Positions 10,291-22,412 of a stretch of 64,000 bases of DNA are shown here, one piece after another. A model generated the notes under the pieces. It was not told the DNA's origin, ran no database searches, and worked only from the letters and a program-made list of their open reading frames with translations. Source of the DNA: Ascaphus truei. Its lineage: Eukaryota > Chordata > Amphibia > Anura > Ascaphidae. The stretch is from positions 117,834,918 to 117,898,917 of the forward strand of contig CM071571.1 in assembly GCA_036426205.1 (NCBI GenBank), in the 5' to 3' direction. Within the stretch, counting starts at the first letter, position 1; each line of letters begins with the position of its first letter. The translations under genes and the position numbers were made by a program.

Positions 10291-12240
10291 ATACAATCTT
10301 TGTCAAGAGTAAGTATATATATATATATATATATACACATTTAAACAAAAGAAATTGTAAATGCGTCAAATATAACCAAATAGTACAGTTAGGTTGGTCA
10401 CCTGAGGATACCACTTCAAAAACAATCACTTACCTGCCAAATGCAATCAGATATTTACAGCTAGAGACTGTGACATTTTCATCTTATGACAAAGCTGATA
10501 AACAATGTTGTTTGAGAACTCATCAGGAAAACCTTCATGATCACTTCATCATCTGCTTCAAGGACATACATTTTAAACGATCAACCCCACAGGTCCCATT
10601 TTAGGATGACAGATTACGTCTCAACCTGAAAACAGCTTGACAGCACAGCTTTGTTTGCAGTCAAGGCCAAAAAGGTAACATTTTTCTCAAGGTTATCACA
10701 GGATTAACACAAATTTTGTGAGGCATGGCAATATGTGTAATATTTTGATGTTAATATCTATAATGCTGTTTCTTTAGATTTGCATTAATCAATTCAGTAT
10801 AGTTTTAATTCATGCAAGTTTTTTTTTTTTTTTTAATTTAAACAGTATTTGGTTTTGTGGCATAAAAAAAGAGGCAAATACTAATTTTTGTTTTTTTTTG
10901 GTATTTAGCTCTTACACTGCGTTGCTGACCATCTGGCAGTGAAATGGTTAAGGCCATACTTTTAACCCTTGGCTATCTTATGTGGCCTGTGACTTTCGGA
11001 ATGTACAGTAACTTTTAAGGTGAAAGAAACAGAAAATGCATTGTGAATACAGTATGTTTGTCATTTTTCCAAATTACATAAAATACCCGGAAGAATGTAA
11101 TCTTCTCTCGTAAAACACTTACATACATTTTCATTTTTTTTATCCTATATATTTTTATATAGAGTCCAATATGCTTACCTACCTGAAGACCTGTTATCCA
11201 TACGGGCGTTGAAAAGATACGGAGATAGGAGATCACTCACATTAGGCCGTGTGAGTGGAGTATTACCCATCAGTATTTGACACATGCAGTATTATATTGC
11301 TTTATCCCTTTACCGCAGCTGACCTGTGTTTGTATATGCCTTACTGCCTTCCTTTATTGTTTATATCTACATCCACATGAGAGGCGAACCACAGTGAAGA
11401 ATCCACCTATCTAAACAAGAAACATCAAGGACGCAGAGAGAAGTAAAGAAAGAAAAAGGACCAGGAAGGAAGAAGTACTACCATCCAGAAGCAAGAAAGA
11501 AAGAAACCTTGATGGGATACAACTTACACAAGGCCGTGTAAGTTATTTATTTACTTATTCATCCCTGTGATCACACACAATCTCCTCATCCAAGGAGTTT
11601 TCCGATCTTCCTCTGAGGGATCAATGAAGGTTTAAACACCACATTGACCATCAGCGAAAGAAAGCATATTCCTCCCACATTGTGCTCCCCCATCTCTTCT
11701 TGTGTTCCAAGGTAGAGAGAAGTCAGGGGTCCAGGTACAAGCCAAGGTCAAAACAGTGAGGAGCAAACAGGAACAGAATGCGCAAGGCAACAAGGCAACA
11801 GAAGCTTTAAGTAAGCACTATGTTAGGAATGAAAGATTATGCTCAGTCAATTTGCCAGAGGGCTGGCTGAGCATATAAAGGGTTGGTGACCAATAGGCAG
11901 CTCGCAAGCAGCTGCCTAGATTAGGGTGAACCACCCACTTGGTAGCAGGCACCCAATGGTAGAGCGAAGGCGGAGTGAGCTGCAGGTGTAGAAGATCCTA
12001 GTGCAGAGTGGAGTTTATGGATTAACCCCTCGTGTGCTCCATGGTGCGGCACTTGTGCGAGGTTTCCTGTGGCATGATGCATCACCCATGTCGTCACGGA
12101 CATGATGCGGGGGAGGGGCATAAACCCAAACCTGGATGTATGCCACAGAGCGCTTTGTTTGCGTGACATCATCAACGTCGACGTGCACAATTAAGTAACA
12201 CACTTCCGAGGGACATTTCAAAATGGGGAGAACTACCACA
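10291..12240. other. Intergenic; no gene found
   Basis: Contains a (TA)n microsatellite at 10314-10334, T-rich runs at 10820 and 10890, an A/G-rich stretch at 11430-11510, and a self-complementary word (ggccgtgtgag / acacggcc) at about 11255 and 11533. From about 12000 the sequence becomes GC-richer and leads into a hammerhead-bearing PLE-like end. No supported ORF. Confidence 0.4.
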
Positions 12241-12251
12241 ACACTGAAATT

Positions 12252-12296
12252 TAACCCCTGAGGAAGCTCGACAGAGTGAAACGCGTAGGGTGGAGC
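12252..12296 (+). ncRNA. Hammerhead ribozyme-like motif in a PLE-like end
   Basis: Core CUGAGGA at 12258-12264, an extra A, stem II GCUC/GAGU (loop GACA), GAAA at 12278-12281, then CGCGUA, where A-U and C-G can form a 2-bp stem III around GC, or the palindrome ACGCGU can pair between two molecules. Stem I is ACCC with GGGU. All core bases are intact. No PLE protein is nearby, so this is a detached end or solo pseudo-LTR. Confidence 0.6.
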
Positions 12297-12299
12297 TAC

Positions 12300-13290
12300 C
12301 CAGGCGTTTGGAGGACTACTTGGGTTGGTGGATATTCTTGAGGTATTCCCAACCGAGAATTGGTTCCTCTGTCCCCGGTTACCAACCAACTTTCCCTGTG
12401 AACGGCTGTTACTGCTGGAACACCGGTCGGAGAGGAAGTGCTGCGTCTATTCCAGAATTTGACCCTGGGTGGTCTAAACACCTGCATTTGCATTTTGCTT
12501 GTGAGTGCATTACCTTTTCTGTTTTAAATCTATAAAGCAATCTGCACCATCAATGTCATTTCTATTTTTGCTACGTAGGACCCACCTCCCCCTTGTTCCC
12601 CTTTTCTCTTCATCTGGCCCTGCCGGACCCATGAACGAGGGTTCCTGGATGTAGATAGGAGTTGGTCACTCAGGATAACCGCACTGCTAGAACCACTCAC
12701 GGACATGTGAGTGAGTTATATATTCATTACTTTACCAATTTATCCAAAATGTAGTGTGTGGCGCACAGCAGCAAAGAACTGTAATTTAGTCATTTATATC
12801 CCCTTGTGTGGTTACCTCTGTATGCATGAACTTATGAAAAAGGGACCAAGCATTGGATCTCCTACAGAAACCTACTTACAATACTTCACCAATTTATGTT
12901 TACCATACTGTACTGCACTATTTTTTTTTTTTTTTTCCACATGTACCTGGATCTATTTACGGTCCTGAACCCTTTTTCTGCCATTCGTTTATGGACTTGG
13001 ATTGGATGTCCTTCTCAGGAGCAGCACTATATTCAGGGGTTGTATAAATGTATTTTAATTTTATTACACAATTTGTGTTCACGTTTATCACTTTTAAATT
13101 ATATTTATGCTAGATTTTCCTCTGTTTGTCTAGACAACACTTCTATAGACTTGAGATTCTTATCTATAATGCTGTCATACCTACTAGCTCTTGCCTTCAC
13201 AGCAGCGACAGTGACTCTGGGAACGATGAAGAAAATCATTGGTTCAAATCTCCAATCCCTGGTTAGTACAAACTACAGTGGGATTCCACA
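12300..13290. other. PLE-like end sequence and unclassified repeats
   Basis: No coding frame is supported. A T13-16 run lies at 12921-12936. Text after the hammerhead resembles other pseudo-LTR-like segments in the window only in layout, not in detail. Confidence 0.3.
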
Positions 13291-13298
13291 TCACTCTT

Positions 13299-13690
13299 AA
13301 AGGGTGAACAAAAACATGTACATGACCATGGAGAAATCCCAAGTAGAATTAAACTTTGTTGGTAACATAAATGCCCCCCCCCCCCCTTGCATTGTTGGGA
13401 GTATATCAGCCTACCTGGACAGAACATCCAATTTTAGGCAGGACACTACCCAGTTGCTGATACCCTCCAGAAAATCCTTTAGGCCAGCACAATTGAATAC
13501 CCTTCCAGTTTGGATATGCTCTGCAATAATTCAATCTGGCATAGATATCACACAATTTAAAGGCCATTCTATTAAAGGATCAGCGACTACCAAAGCCGCA
13601 GCACAGGGGGTCTCCTTACCAATTTTTAAGCGAGCACTTCACTGGGAATCGACTTGCACATTTGTAAAGCATTACTAGAGACCTTCTGAA
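13299..13690 (+). pseudogene. DIRS-type tyrosine recombinase, C-terminal fragment
   Basis: The frame ending at 13678 reads SGIDITQFKGHSIKGSAT, then AAAQGVSLPIFKRALHW and TFVKHY. This is the box II pattern of DIRS retrotransposon recombinases: histidine of HSxR, then a tryptophan, then the nucleophilic tyrosine near the end. The HSxR arginine is lysine here, which should harm catalysis. About 120 residues survive and a C-run (13375-13386) interrupts the upstream part. No DIRS RT is visible nearby. Confidence 0.7.
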
Positions 13691-13699
13691 TCAGAAAGA

Positions 13700-15000
13700 G
13701 TCCAATTTGCTATGGCAACCAATAGGCAAAGGATATTCTCCCCCCAGCTGTTGCTAGCGGGCGAGCCTACCAAAAACAAAAGACAGTTTGCCAGAATCTA
13801 TGATCTGCAAACTTCCTTTTTCTAGGTATAGCCATACCACCTTTGGCTACTAACCTGCCCTACTCCTGGCAGTAAGCCCTGCAAGAATCAGGCTGCCAGT
13901 AGTCAACATGATGTTTTCCACCTCCTTGGTGTTGCACTTGATTGACAGTGGTAGGCAGTGACATCAGACCTGAGCATGTCCAATCATGGGACGGATCTGG
14001 TGCCTTCCTCCAAGCTGTACTTAAGGGAAGTGCCATCCTAAATTTAGAGTGCATCTCCCTCTTGAGGGAGGCAGGGATCACACAGAATTACCTGGAGCTT
14101 GGCCTCCCTTGTTCCTCTTCCCCTTGGGGGAGACTGAATGGTACCCTATACCTCTGGTCCTGCTAGAGGGCCAGGGAAAAGCCTGGACAGCTGCAAGGGC
14201 CCTGACCTGTAGTGGTAGTCCAGGGACCATCCTCAAGTTGACCATCCCAGAGACTGCAGTGGGCAGAGACCTGCCTTGTTCCTGTACTGCACAGACTAAG
14301 AGAATAAACAATTCCTGTTTGTTACACTCCCGCCTAGTGTGTGATCTGACCTGGGGGGAGAGGTGTTATTTACAGTATACTGTAGGAGATCGCCTTCATT
14401 CATCTTGGAGCCTACAGCAGATGGAGGCGCTGCACTGCTAGAGAACCATGTGGGTAATGTACCCCAAAACACTGTCCCCACTACCACCGGCGGACTGCTC
14501 AGTCCTCCTGTTACAAGCAGGTATCATGCACCACATGATCAGTAATGGCCAAATCTTCCACCGGATGGGGGAAATACTGTTACATAGGGAAAAGTATTTC
14601 TACCAGGCAACAGCTGCCCATCCCACCCTCCAGCTGTGGATAGCATGAAGGTTGCAATTGCGTTCTTAAAATAACCAGCCCTTTTTGTGGCTTAATTATT
14701 TAACTGGGCCCCAAACAGTATTGTCCAGAGTCTCCTAGAGAGGGTCATAAATAGTTGGTTCAACAGGAAAGCAGACACATTATGGGGCATCCTATCATGT
14801 TCTGCATAAGAGACCAAATAATCTCAATCCAGAGCTCAAGGCTTCATTCTTCCTGTTAATACCAAGCTCCTTATTATGCTCATTAAAGAGTTAGAAGCAT
14901 AAAAAAATGGATCCAGTCTTATTATAGCTTAAGTAGGTAATACAATTGGGTTTTTACTTTCTATCGTTAAGGTGACCGTAAGGATTGCCATAATAATGTT
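13700..15000. other. Unclassified, possibly LTR-derived sequence
   Basis: GC-richer non-coding DNA. A polyadenylation-like aataaa (14302-14307) followed by gtttgttaca (14317-14326) resembles the end of an amphibian LTR, but I found no matching start, partner LTR or PBS. Short ORFs here are not conserved-looking. Confidence 0.25.
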
Positions 15001-15002
15001 TT

Positions 15003-15240
15003 TCTTTATTATAGAGTTGACAGTGTACACAGTGCTGTATATAGAATTGTTGCAGGCACGAGTCCCTGCAGTGTAGAGCTTACAATCTATTTTTTGTGAG
15101 CCAGTGGTACAGGGAGATAAAGTGACTTGCCCAAGGACACACAGAGCTGACGCTGGGATTTGAGCAGGCTCCCCTGCTGCAAACGCATTGCCATTGTTCT
15201 CAGAGTTAGTGCCGGTACTCACTAAGTCTCTCCTTCAGCC
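15003..15240 (-). mobile_element. SINE or LINE-tail repeat of MIR/CORE-like appearance
   Basis: The plus strand carries gtgacttgcccaaggacaca followed by a cagagctg...gggatttgagcaggct type sequence, which is the reverse complement of the conserved part of vertebrate CORE/MIR-like SINEs and related LINE 3' ends. Family assignment is uncertain. Confidence 0.5.
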
Positions 15241-15244
15241 CATA

Positions 15245-15830
15245 TACTGTACATAAGCTTCTGGGGAAAAAAAAAACAACTAGCATGACTTTTTTTGCCA
15301 ATGGCGGCTTGTTTCAAGAGGTCTGCATCCTACCAGCTGTTGTTAGTTGAGATCCTTTTCCCTGAAACAAAGGAAGTTTACCGATCAGAGATTCCTGCAA
15401 ACTGTGTTTATTATGTGTTTGTAGGCAGGCTGTCATTTTTGTGTCTCTTGAGGCCCAAACTACAATTTGGCATCTTCAGAGAAAGGAATGTGTAGAGGAC
15501 AACACAGTTTTGTAAAAGTGTGGGGTAGCATTACACAGAACCCCAGAGGACAAGAAAGATGTGTTGATATTAAAGGAAACTAATATCCGGGGAGGATGGT
15601 AAATTTATAAAATACTGCAAAGTAACTTCCATACAATACATTGTTTAAAGAAGCTAAACACAGAGGTTGTAGTTATGTAGTTACTAGTAGATGTTGAGAA
15701 AAGACATGTAGTATGTCAATTGAGTTCAAACCTATGTTAAATTTTGTGACTGAGATACTCATCCTACTGTATGTTTGTATTTAAAATTAAAAAAAATGTG
15801 AAACATTACCCATTATGTTCATACGAGGAA
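15245..15830. other. No gene seen
   Basis: Moderately AT-rich. Short ORFs only, none with recognisable domains. Confidence 0.4.
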
Positions 15831-15839
15831 TAGTAAATT

Positions 15840-18165
15840 CCTTTCATGCTCCAGTAGTGGTACAGTAATTAGGTTTCTCAATGGATCAATATCCTTTTTA
15901 TATTTAACTTATTTGGAACAGTATATCCCTATATATCTTTCCCTGGTTAAAATATGTATATTCTATCTGCCATCAGTCTTCATTGGTAGTATATTCCCCA
16001 TTTTAACTACAGTATTCTTACTATATAGAACCCTTTTCACCTGCTGCTGGTGAAAACTAATTTCCTCCAATCTTAAGAGATAACCCTGTATCCTCTGTAC
16101 TGCCATTGGGATGAAAAGTTCAATGAAAGTACCTTGTGTTCACCTTTAATATATTTGTATATAGTTATATCCCCTTTTCTAATGTAAATAAACCTAATTT
16201 GTGTACCTTTTCCTCAAAGTCTGACCTTCCATCCTCTTTATTAATTTGGTGGCCTTCTCTGCACTTTTTCCAGATCTAAAATCTATTTTTATGTAATGGT
16301 GCCCAAAACTGTATCCCATACTCATGATGTGGTCTTACTAAGGATTTAATACAGTGGCAAAATTATGTTTTCTTCCCTGCCATCCATACCCCATTTTATA
16401 CATGATAAAATCATATTAGCCTTTGCAGCTACTGCCTGACATTGGGCACTATTGCTAAGCTAGATGTCTACAAGCTCTCCTTCATTGTTTTCCATCAACT
16501 GTTGACCTATTTTTGTACCATTTAGTTTATATGTAGCATGATTATTTTTGCTTCTCAATTGCATAGCCCTATGTATAAATATTTTTATTTAGATAGCGCC
16601 ATCCAGGTGCATAGCACTTTACAGCCGTAATACATGACATAATATTATAACACATAATGTGAGTAAGCGCTTCAGACATAAAACTATAGGAAAAGGAGTC
16701 CCTGCCCTGAAAAGCTTACAATCTAAGTGGTAAGAGGAGAGAACTTACAGAGACAGAAGAAGGGTGTTCCAGAAAGTGCGCCAGGAACGGGCCATGGTCC
16801 GTGCATATGAGATGTATAGTACTAGCTATCGGTGCTACCCATATGCTTCATAAAAGAGGTGTGTTTTAAGAAATACCTTAAAGGTGGAGAGACATGGTGC
16901 CAGTTAGATATTGAGGGGAAGGGCATTCCAGAGGTGTTGGGCAGTGAGTGAGAGAGGTTTTAGGTGGGAGAATTGTATCTATATTAAACCACGTCTGCAC
17001 TTTACCTGCCCAGGCTTCCAGTCTATCCAAGTTTTTTAGTAGAACAATTGTATTTTTAGCACCTTACAGTACATACTTTAGTGTTGTCAGGAAAGATGAA
17101 GACTTTGCTCTGTATGCCTACTTCAAGGTCATTAATAAACAAGTTAAAAAGCAGTGGCCCCCGAACTGAAGCGTGAGGTACCCCACTTACAGCGTCAACC
17201 AATCAAAAAATGTTCAATTTCTGACAATCTTCTGCTGCCTATACTTTAACAAGTTTTTCATCTAGGTACAAATATTTTCATCCAAATCAAGCTCTTTTAT
17301 TTTGTATAGTATAGTACTAACCTCTTGTATGGCACTGTATCAAAAGCCGTGGCAAAATCTCAATAGACCACAGCAATTGCATTACCCTTGTTTAAATTCT
17401 TACTTACCTCTTCAAAGAAACAAATACAGCTAATTTGGCTTGTCCTATCTGTCCTCAATCCATGTTTCCTATTACTAATAATTTTTTAAGCAAAAGGTAT
17501 TCCCGAATAGTATCCCTTAATAAATCTTCAGGTAGCTTCACCAATATTAATGTCAGGCTTACATTGCTGTAATTCCCTAAATATGATCTAGCTCTCTTTT
17601 TAAATATAGGCACATCTGCTTTATGTTAATTTTATTATACTGAGTCTGTGGAAATTGAGTCCTTGAATATGTAATATAATAGACTTCTATTACTGAACTT
17701 GGCTCAATTAAAACCATTGGGTACATGCCATTGGGGTCAGGTACTTTATGTAACTTCTTCCTGCGTTAGCCAAATGGTTGCTAATGTTTAGGTTTTGGCT
17801 TCCTCTTGTTGTAATATTTTTGTTGTATATATTGTACAGAGGCAAAAAAAACAATATTTAATACCTCTGTCTTCTCCGTATACCCAATCATTTGTCTGCC
17901 CATCTCACACTAAAAGGGTCCTATATTATCTTTTATAATATTTTTTCTTATAATGGTCCTTGAATAACTTTCTAGGATTGTACTTTCCATTGCAATTCTT
18001 TTTTTTCTTTTGCATGTTTGGTATAGTCCTTATAATGCTGATATGATGCCTCCGTCTTTTCTGCTTTCAACAATTTCAATGCCTCCCTCTTCCTTTGTAT
18101 TTCCTTCAATACCTGTTTATTTAACCACACTGTATATGTATTATCCAAATCTATACTGTACATTT
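15840..18165 (-). mobile_element. Second CR1-like LINE copy, older, interrupted
   Basis: The reverse complement carries the CR1 3' region (16140-16560), then the RT (17040-17560, including the segment paired with cttcaaggtcattaataaac) and the pre-RT stretch at 18163-17972 (WLNKQVLKEIQRKREALKLL), homologous to 10224-9988 of the first copy. Many stops and frameshifts. An unrelated repeat occupies about 16565-16985. Confidence 0.75.
16565..16985 (+). mobile_element. Unclassified repeat inserted in the CR1 copy
   Basis: Begins with tttatttagatagcgccat and contains gtgcatagcactttacag and ccctgaaaagcttacaatct, wording typical of widespread vertebrate SINE/LINE-tail repeats. The CR1 sequence resumes after it. 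No ORF. Confidence 0.5.
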
Positions 18166-18169
18166 TTTA

Positions 18170-18660
18170 TATACCTTCATGGCTACCATACTTATTTTTG
18201 TATCTCAACAAGATAAAAAAAACAACTGACATTATAGAATATAGGGAACACCTTACACATGTTAAATAATGAGGCATATTTACTTTTCATTTTCTGTATT
18301 TTATTATATTGTTTGGCCTTCATCTCCTCAGCTAGCACATGTAAAACAAGTTGTATGTGAAAAGCTGGGGTAAAATGTTAATTATTGTGCATTTATGTAT
18401 CAACTTTTGACTCCTTTATTTACTTTCCGGCTACAATTATAAGCATTCATTTATTTATCTAAAGAAACATACACATTTATCCCACCGTACACATTATGGT
18501 ATTATTATGTAACCTACAGATGTAGCAAGAGAGACTGTCTCCGGCACCAGGGCAAACTGTGGTCACAGGACTACTGGTGCCTCGGCACTGAGGATTATTG
18601 CTGCAGGGGGGGCGGGCCGGAAGCATGGACATCCCCCAAAGCATGAATGTGGCAGACTTT
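18170..18660. other. No gene seen
   Basis: AT-rich DNA with no repeats that I could classify; it ends in the ttt that borders the palindromic element. Confidence 0.4.
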
Positions 18661-18937
18661 GGGGGCTATGCACTAAGCTCCGAGCTTTTGCGCCGGCCTG
18701 AAAAAAATTAGCACGTCCGATAAAAAATGTAACCGGCGGAGAGATTCACTAAGGCCCTCAGCCCATTTTTTATCGGACGTGCCCAAAACTGGCTTATCGT
18801 GCGTGCAATGTATTTCCCCCCTGCTATTGCACTTAAAGTTCCAGTACGCTAGCTGATTGAAAAAAAAGTTGCTTGTAACATTTGCATGGAGATTTGCCAT
18901 CTCCATGCAAGGCTGTTACAGGCAATCGTACAATAAA

Positions 18938-19235
18938 TAAATACATTTTTATTATAGTGTATATGAGCAGGGGGTCTCCCGAGCTGAACCGCATTGGTTT
19001 CAGGTCCGAGGACCCCCTACTTCAGGAGATACAGGCCCCATTATGGGGTGCCGGTATCCCCTGCAGAATTTCAATGTCCCGGTCACGTGACGCGGACGCT
19101 TGAAAGTGCAGGGGATAAGGGCACCCCATAATGGGGCCTGTATCTCCTGAAGTAGGGGGTCCCTGGCACTGAAACCAACGCGGGTCAGCTCCGGAGACCC
19201 CCTGCACATCTACACTATAATTAAAATGTATATTT
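18938..19235. repeat. Fold-back segment within the left arm
   Basis: Arms of about 120 bp pair around 19090: gggggtctcc / ggagaccccc, ccccctacttcaggagatac with its complement, and cccattatggggtgcc with its complement. The right arm of the big palindrome has an unrelated GC-rich segment in this place (21960-22080), so this was added or exchanged after the arms formed. Confidence 0.7.
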
Positions 19236-19908
19236 AAAAAAGAATTAACAAACATCTATACACGACCCCCCTCCCGCCCTCCTCCTTAACACATATAGTA
19301 CAATAATGTGCAAAATTACTATTATCCAGATATGGATAATAGATTATGTGCCCATTATTAAACACTGCATTAGCATACCTAAATAAAGTCAATAAAAACA
19401 GCCGCCAGCTAATCCAATGAATACAAGCAGTAACAACATCAACAATGAATTAATGAAACCATTAACCAATGAAACCAATTAATTCCTAAACCAACTCAAA
19501 ATGAATAGTAACACTAACCAATCAAACCAATTAATTACAACAACATTAATGAATCTAAACATTAAAAGACAAATAAATACATTCAAACAATCTCTGAAAG
19601 AACCATAAAACGCATTAGCCAACATAATACAACATTAACTACAAACGAACACCAATCGCAAACATTGTATTACATTAAGCAGGAAAAATACAAACAATTA
19701 CATCCACATAAGAAACTGACATTAAAAAAAACCAACAGCAATACCAAGCCAGAAATGCCCCCTAAATATTGTAATAATAATGTATTAAACTGTACCCTAA
19801 AGTGGTACAGAATAATATATTATCAGTCAATGTGCCTTCGCCAAAAAATCAACAATCACATCCAATGAAAAAACCTGTAAAAAAAACCATTTACAAACAT
19901 TGAATATA

Positions 19909-20264
19909 CAGTAGAGGCAACGTTTATTCTAACATTTGCCGTAAACTAGCCGGGTTACATTCTGAGTATGTGCTGGGTATGTGCTGGGTATGTTCTGGGC
20001 TAGTTTGAGGCACGTTTAAGGCATTTCTGCATTGACTAACGACCCATAGGATTAACACAGCAGGGATCCCTGGCAGTCCAATTCAGTTTGAATGGGACTG
20101 CCAGGGACCCCCGCTGTTAATCTGATAGGCCATTAATCAATGCAGAAATGCTGGGGCTAGTTTAAGGAAAGTTTAATGCATGTATTCAGAATGTACCTGG
20201 GTGTTTCCTGGGTTTTTTGGGGAATTGCCACTGGTTTTTGTTCGAATAAGAGTTGCCTCTACTG
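19909..20264. mobile_element. TA-targeting MITE (CAGTAGAGGCA family), copy 1
   Basis: 356 bp with inverted ends cagtagaggcaacg and cgaataagagttgcctctactg, bordered by TA on both sides. The other arm of the host palindrome shows the empty site with a single TA, which fixes the borders exactly. It has an internal fold-back centred on cagtttgaatgggactgccag. No coding capacity. The TA duplication suggests mobilisation by a mariner-type transposase. Confidence 0.85.
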
Positions 20265-20564
20265 TATTACTTACCATTAGAAGCGGTGGCCCTCCGACTC
20301 CCGGGGAAACAGGAAGCTCACGTACCTTGAAGGCCCCCAACAGCATCCGATGCCATCCGCCATGAAGATCCGGCTCAGGTACCCCAATCTTCTTTTTTCT
20401 TTCTTTAATCACCTTCTTCTATCTTCATCTGTCACCATTTCTTGATCTTCTTTATCTTCTTTATCTTCTTTCTTCATCTGTCAATCCAAAATACCCCATG
20501 TTAAATCCCAGCCGATGCTGTCTCGTCGGCTTCTTGGTGTCAAATGAGGCGTCACGGCCTTAAA

Positions 20565-20995
20565 TATGGCTGGTGACGTCATATTTAGCCTCAAAATAGT
20601 TAACAGCCACCTGAATGGCTGTTCAAACCATGTTCCGACTTTAATTTTTTTTTTTGACATGACGTCACTTAAAGGGAATGATGCCAGCCAATCAGAATGG
20701 CTGTGCTTCATTTGCCTTTAAGATGACGTCACGAAGCCTGCGTCACATGGTATTTCAGCCAATCACATTTTGGGAACCAATTCCACACTCTGATTGGCTG
20801 AAATACCATGTGACACTGGCCATCTTGGATTTCGTGACGTCATCTTAAAGGCAAATGAAGCACAGCCATTCTGATTGGCTGGCATCATTCGCTTTAAGTG
20901 ACGTCATGTCAAAAAAAAAAATTAAAGTCGGAACATGGTTTGAACAGCCCATCAGGTGGCTGTTAACCATTTTGAGGCTAAATGTGACGTCACAA
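20565..20995. promoter_or_regulatory. Symmetric promoter-like centre of the palindrome: CRE and CCAAT boxes
   Basis: Six perfect TGACGTCA sites (20574, 20660, 20724, 20835, 20899, 20985) lie mirror-like about the centre, with CCAAT boxes in agccaatcag/agccaatcac form near 20689 and 20757 and on the other strand near 20796 and 20872. Outward from this lie good 5' splice-site matches (AAG/GTACGTGAG at 21231, ATG/GTAAGT at 21282, and mirror copies in the left arm near 20275). This looks like a bidirectional promoter driving spliced transcripts into both arms. Function is inferred. Confidence 0.4.
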
Positions 20996-22412
20996 GCCAT
21001 ATTTATGGCCGTGACGCCTCATTTGAGCCCAAGAAGCCGACGAGACAGCATCGGCTGGGATTTAACATGGGGTATTTTGGATTGACAGATGAAGAAAGAA
21101 GATAAAGAAGATCAAGAAATGGTGACAGATGAAGATAGAAGAAGGTGATTAAAGAAATAAAAAAGAAGATTGGGGTACCTGAGCCGGATCTTCATGGCAG
21201 ATGGCATCGGATGCTGTTGGAGGCCTTCAAGGTACGTGAGCTTCCTGTTACCCCGGGAGTCAGAGGGCCACCGCTTCTAATGGTAAGTAATATATTCAAT
21301 GTTTGTAAATGTCTTTTTTTACAGGTTTTTTCATTGGATGTGATTGTTGATTGTTTGGGGGAGGCACATTGACTGATAATATATTAATCTGTACCACTTT
21401 AGGGTACAGATTAATACATTATTATTACAATATTTGGGGGCATTTCTGGCTTGGTATTGCTGTTAGTTTTTTTAATGTCAGTTTCTTATGTGGATGTAAT
21501 TGTTTGTATTTTTCCTGCTTAATGTAATAAAATGTTTGCGATTGGTGTTCGTTTGTAGTTAGGTATGTTGGCTAATGCGTTTTATGGTTCTTTCAGAGAT
21601 TGTTTGAATGTATTTATTTGTCTTTTAATGTTTACATTCATTAATGTTGTTGTAATTAATTGATTTGATTGGTTAGTGTTACTATTCATTTTGAGTTGGT
21701 TTAGGAATTAATTGGTTTCATTGGTTAATGGTTTCATTAATTCATTGTTGATATTGTTACTGCTTGTATTCATTGGATTAGCTGGCTGCTGTTTTATTGA
21801 CTTTATTTAGGTATGCTAATGCAGTGTTTAATAATAGGCAAATAATCTATTATCCATATCTGGATAATAGTAATTATGCACATTATTGTACTGTATGTGT
21901 TAGGGGGGTGTATTTAGTTAGAAATATTGTTTAGTATTTTTGTTGGCACAACATTGGTACTGCAGGCCCGCGGGTACCCCGGGACTCCCGCGGGGACCCC
22001 GGGATTGCCGCGGGGTCAGCCGCGCGACCCCCGGCTCCCTCGGGGACCCTTGAGAGGTCAGCCGGGGACACCCGCCGGCCTGTTGTATTGGTTTTGCGCC
22101 TGCAAAAAGGTAAACAAAGAAGTCCAGCTTTTTTTATCACCTGCCTTTAACTGGTGAGCTTTATTCAGCGCAACTTTCACGTACGATCAGTTTGCGTTGC
22201 TTAGTGAATCCCGCAGAAGGGCAGGATTCAGCGCAAACAGCTGATCGTACGATCAAAGTTGGACTTTGAAAAAATTTCAAGAAAAAGCCTGTTTTAGAGC
22301 GCAAAGTGCCTGTTTGCGCGGCTTAGTACATAGCGCTCGGCGGAACTTCACGTTCTAAAAGCACTTTGCGCTCTTAAAACGACTTATCACTGCTTAGTGC
22401 ATAGCCCCCTTT

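Larger units (their letters stand above)
18661..22409. mobile_element. 3.75-kb palindromic (fold-back) DNA transposon, non-autonomous
   Basis: Both ends read gggggctatgcactaag inward, flanked by ttt on each side (possible 3-bp target duplication). The inner 19270-21905 is a long inverted repeat: left arm about 1.15 kb after removing a nested MITE, right arm about 1.12 kb, separated by roughly 25 bp around 20781. The outer 0.5-0.6 kb of each arm differs and has its own fold-backs: 18703-18782 on the left, and 22153-22262 and 22292-22382 on the right. No transposase frame is present. The superfamily is unresolved; a PIF/Harbinger-like or Zator-like 3-bp target site is possible. Confidence 0.75.

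Noticed and set aside
13860..14330. Solo LTR ending in gtttgttaca
   Set aside because: No matching start, target duplication or partner LTR; left as unclassified.
20173..20412. Similar 75-80 codon ORFs in both arms of the palindrome (20173-20412 and 21145-21372)
   Set aside because: They match because the arms are inverted copies; the frame runs into a splice-site-like GTAAGT and holds no domain. Kept only as a possible exon in the promoter entry.
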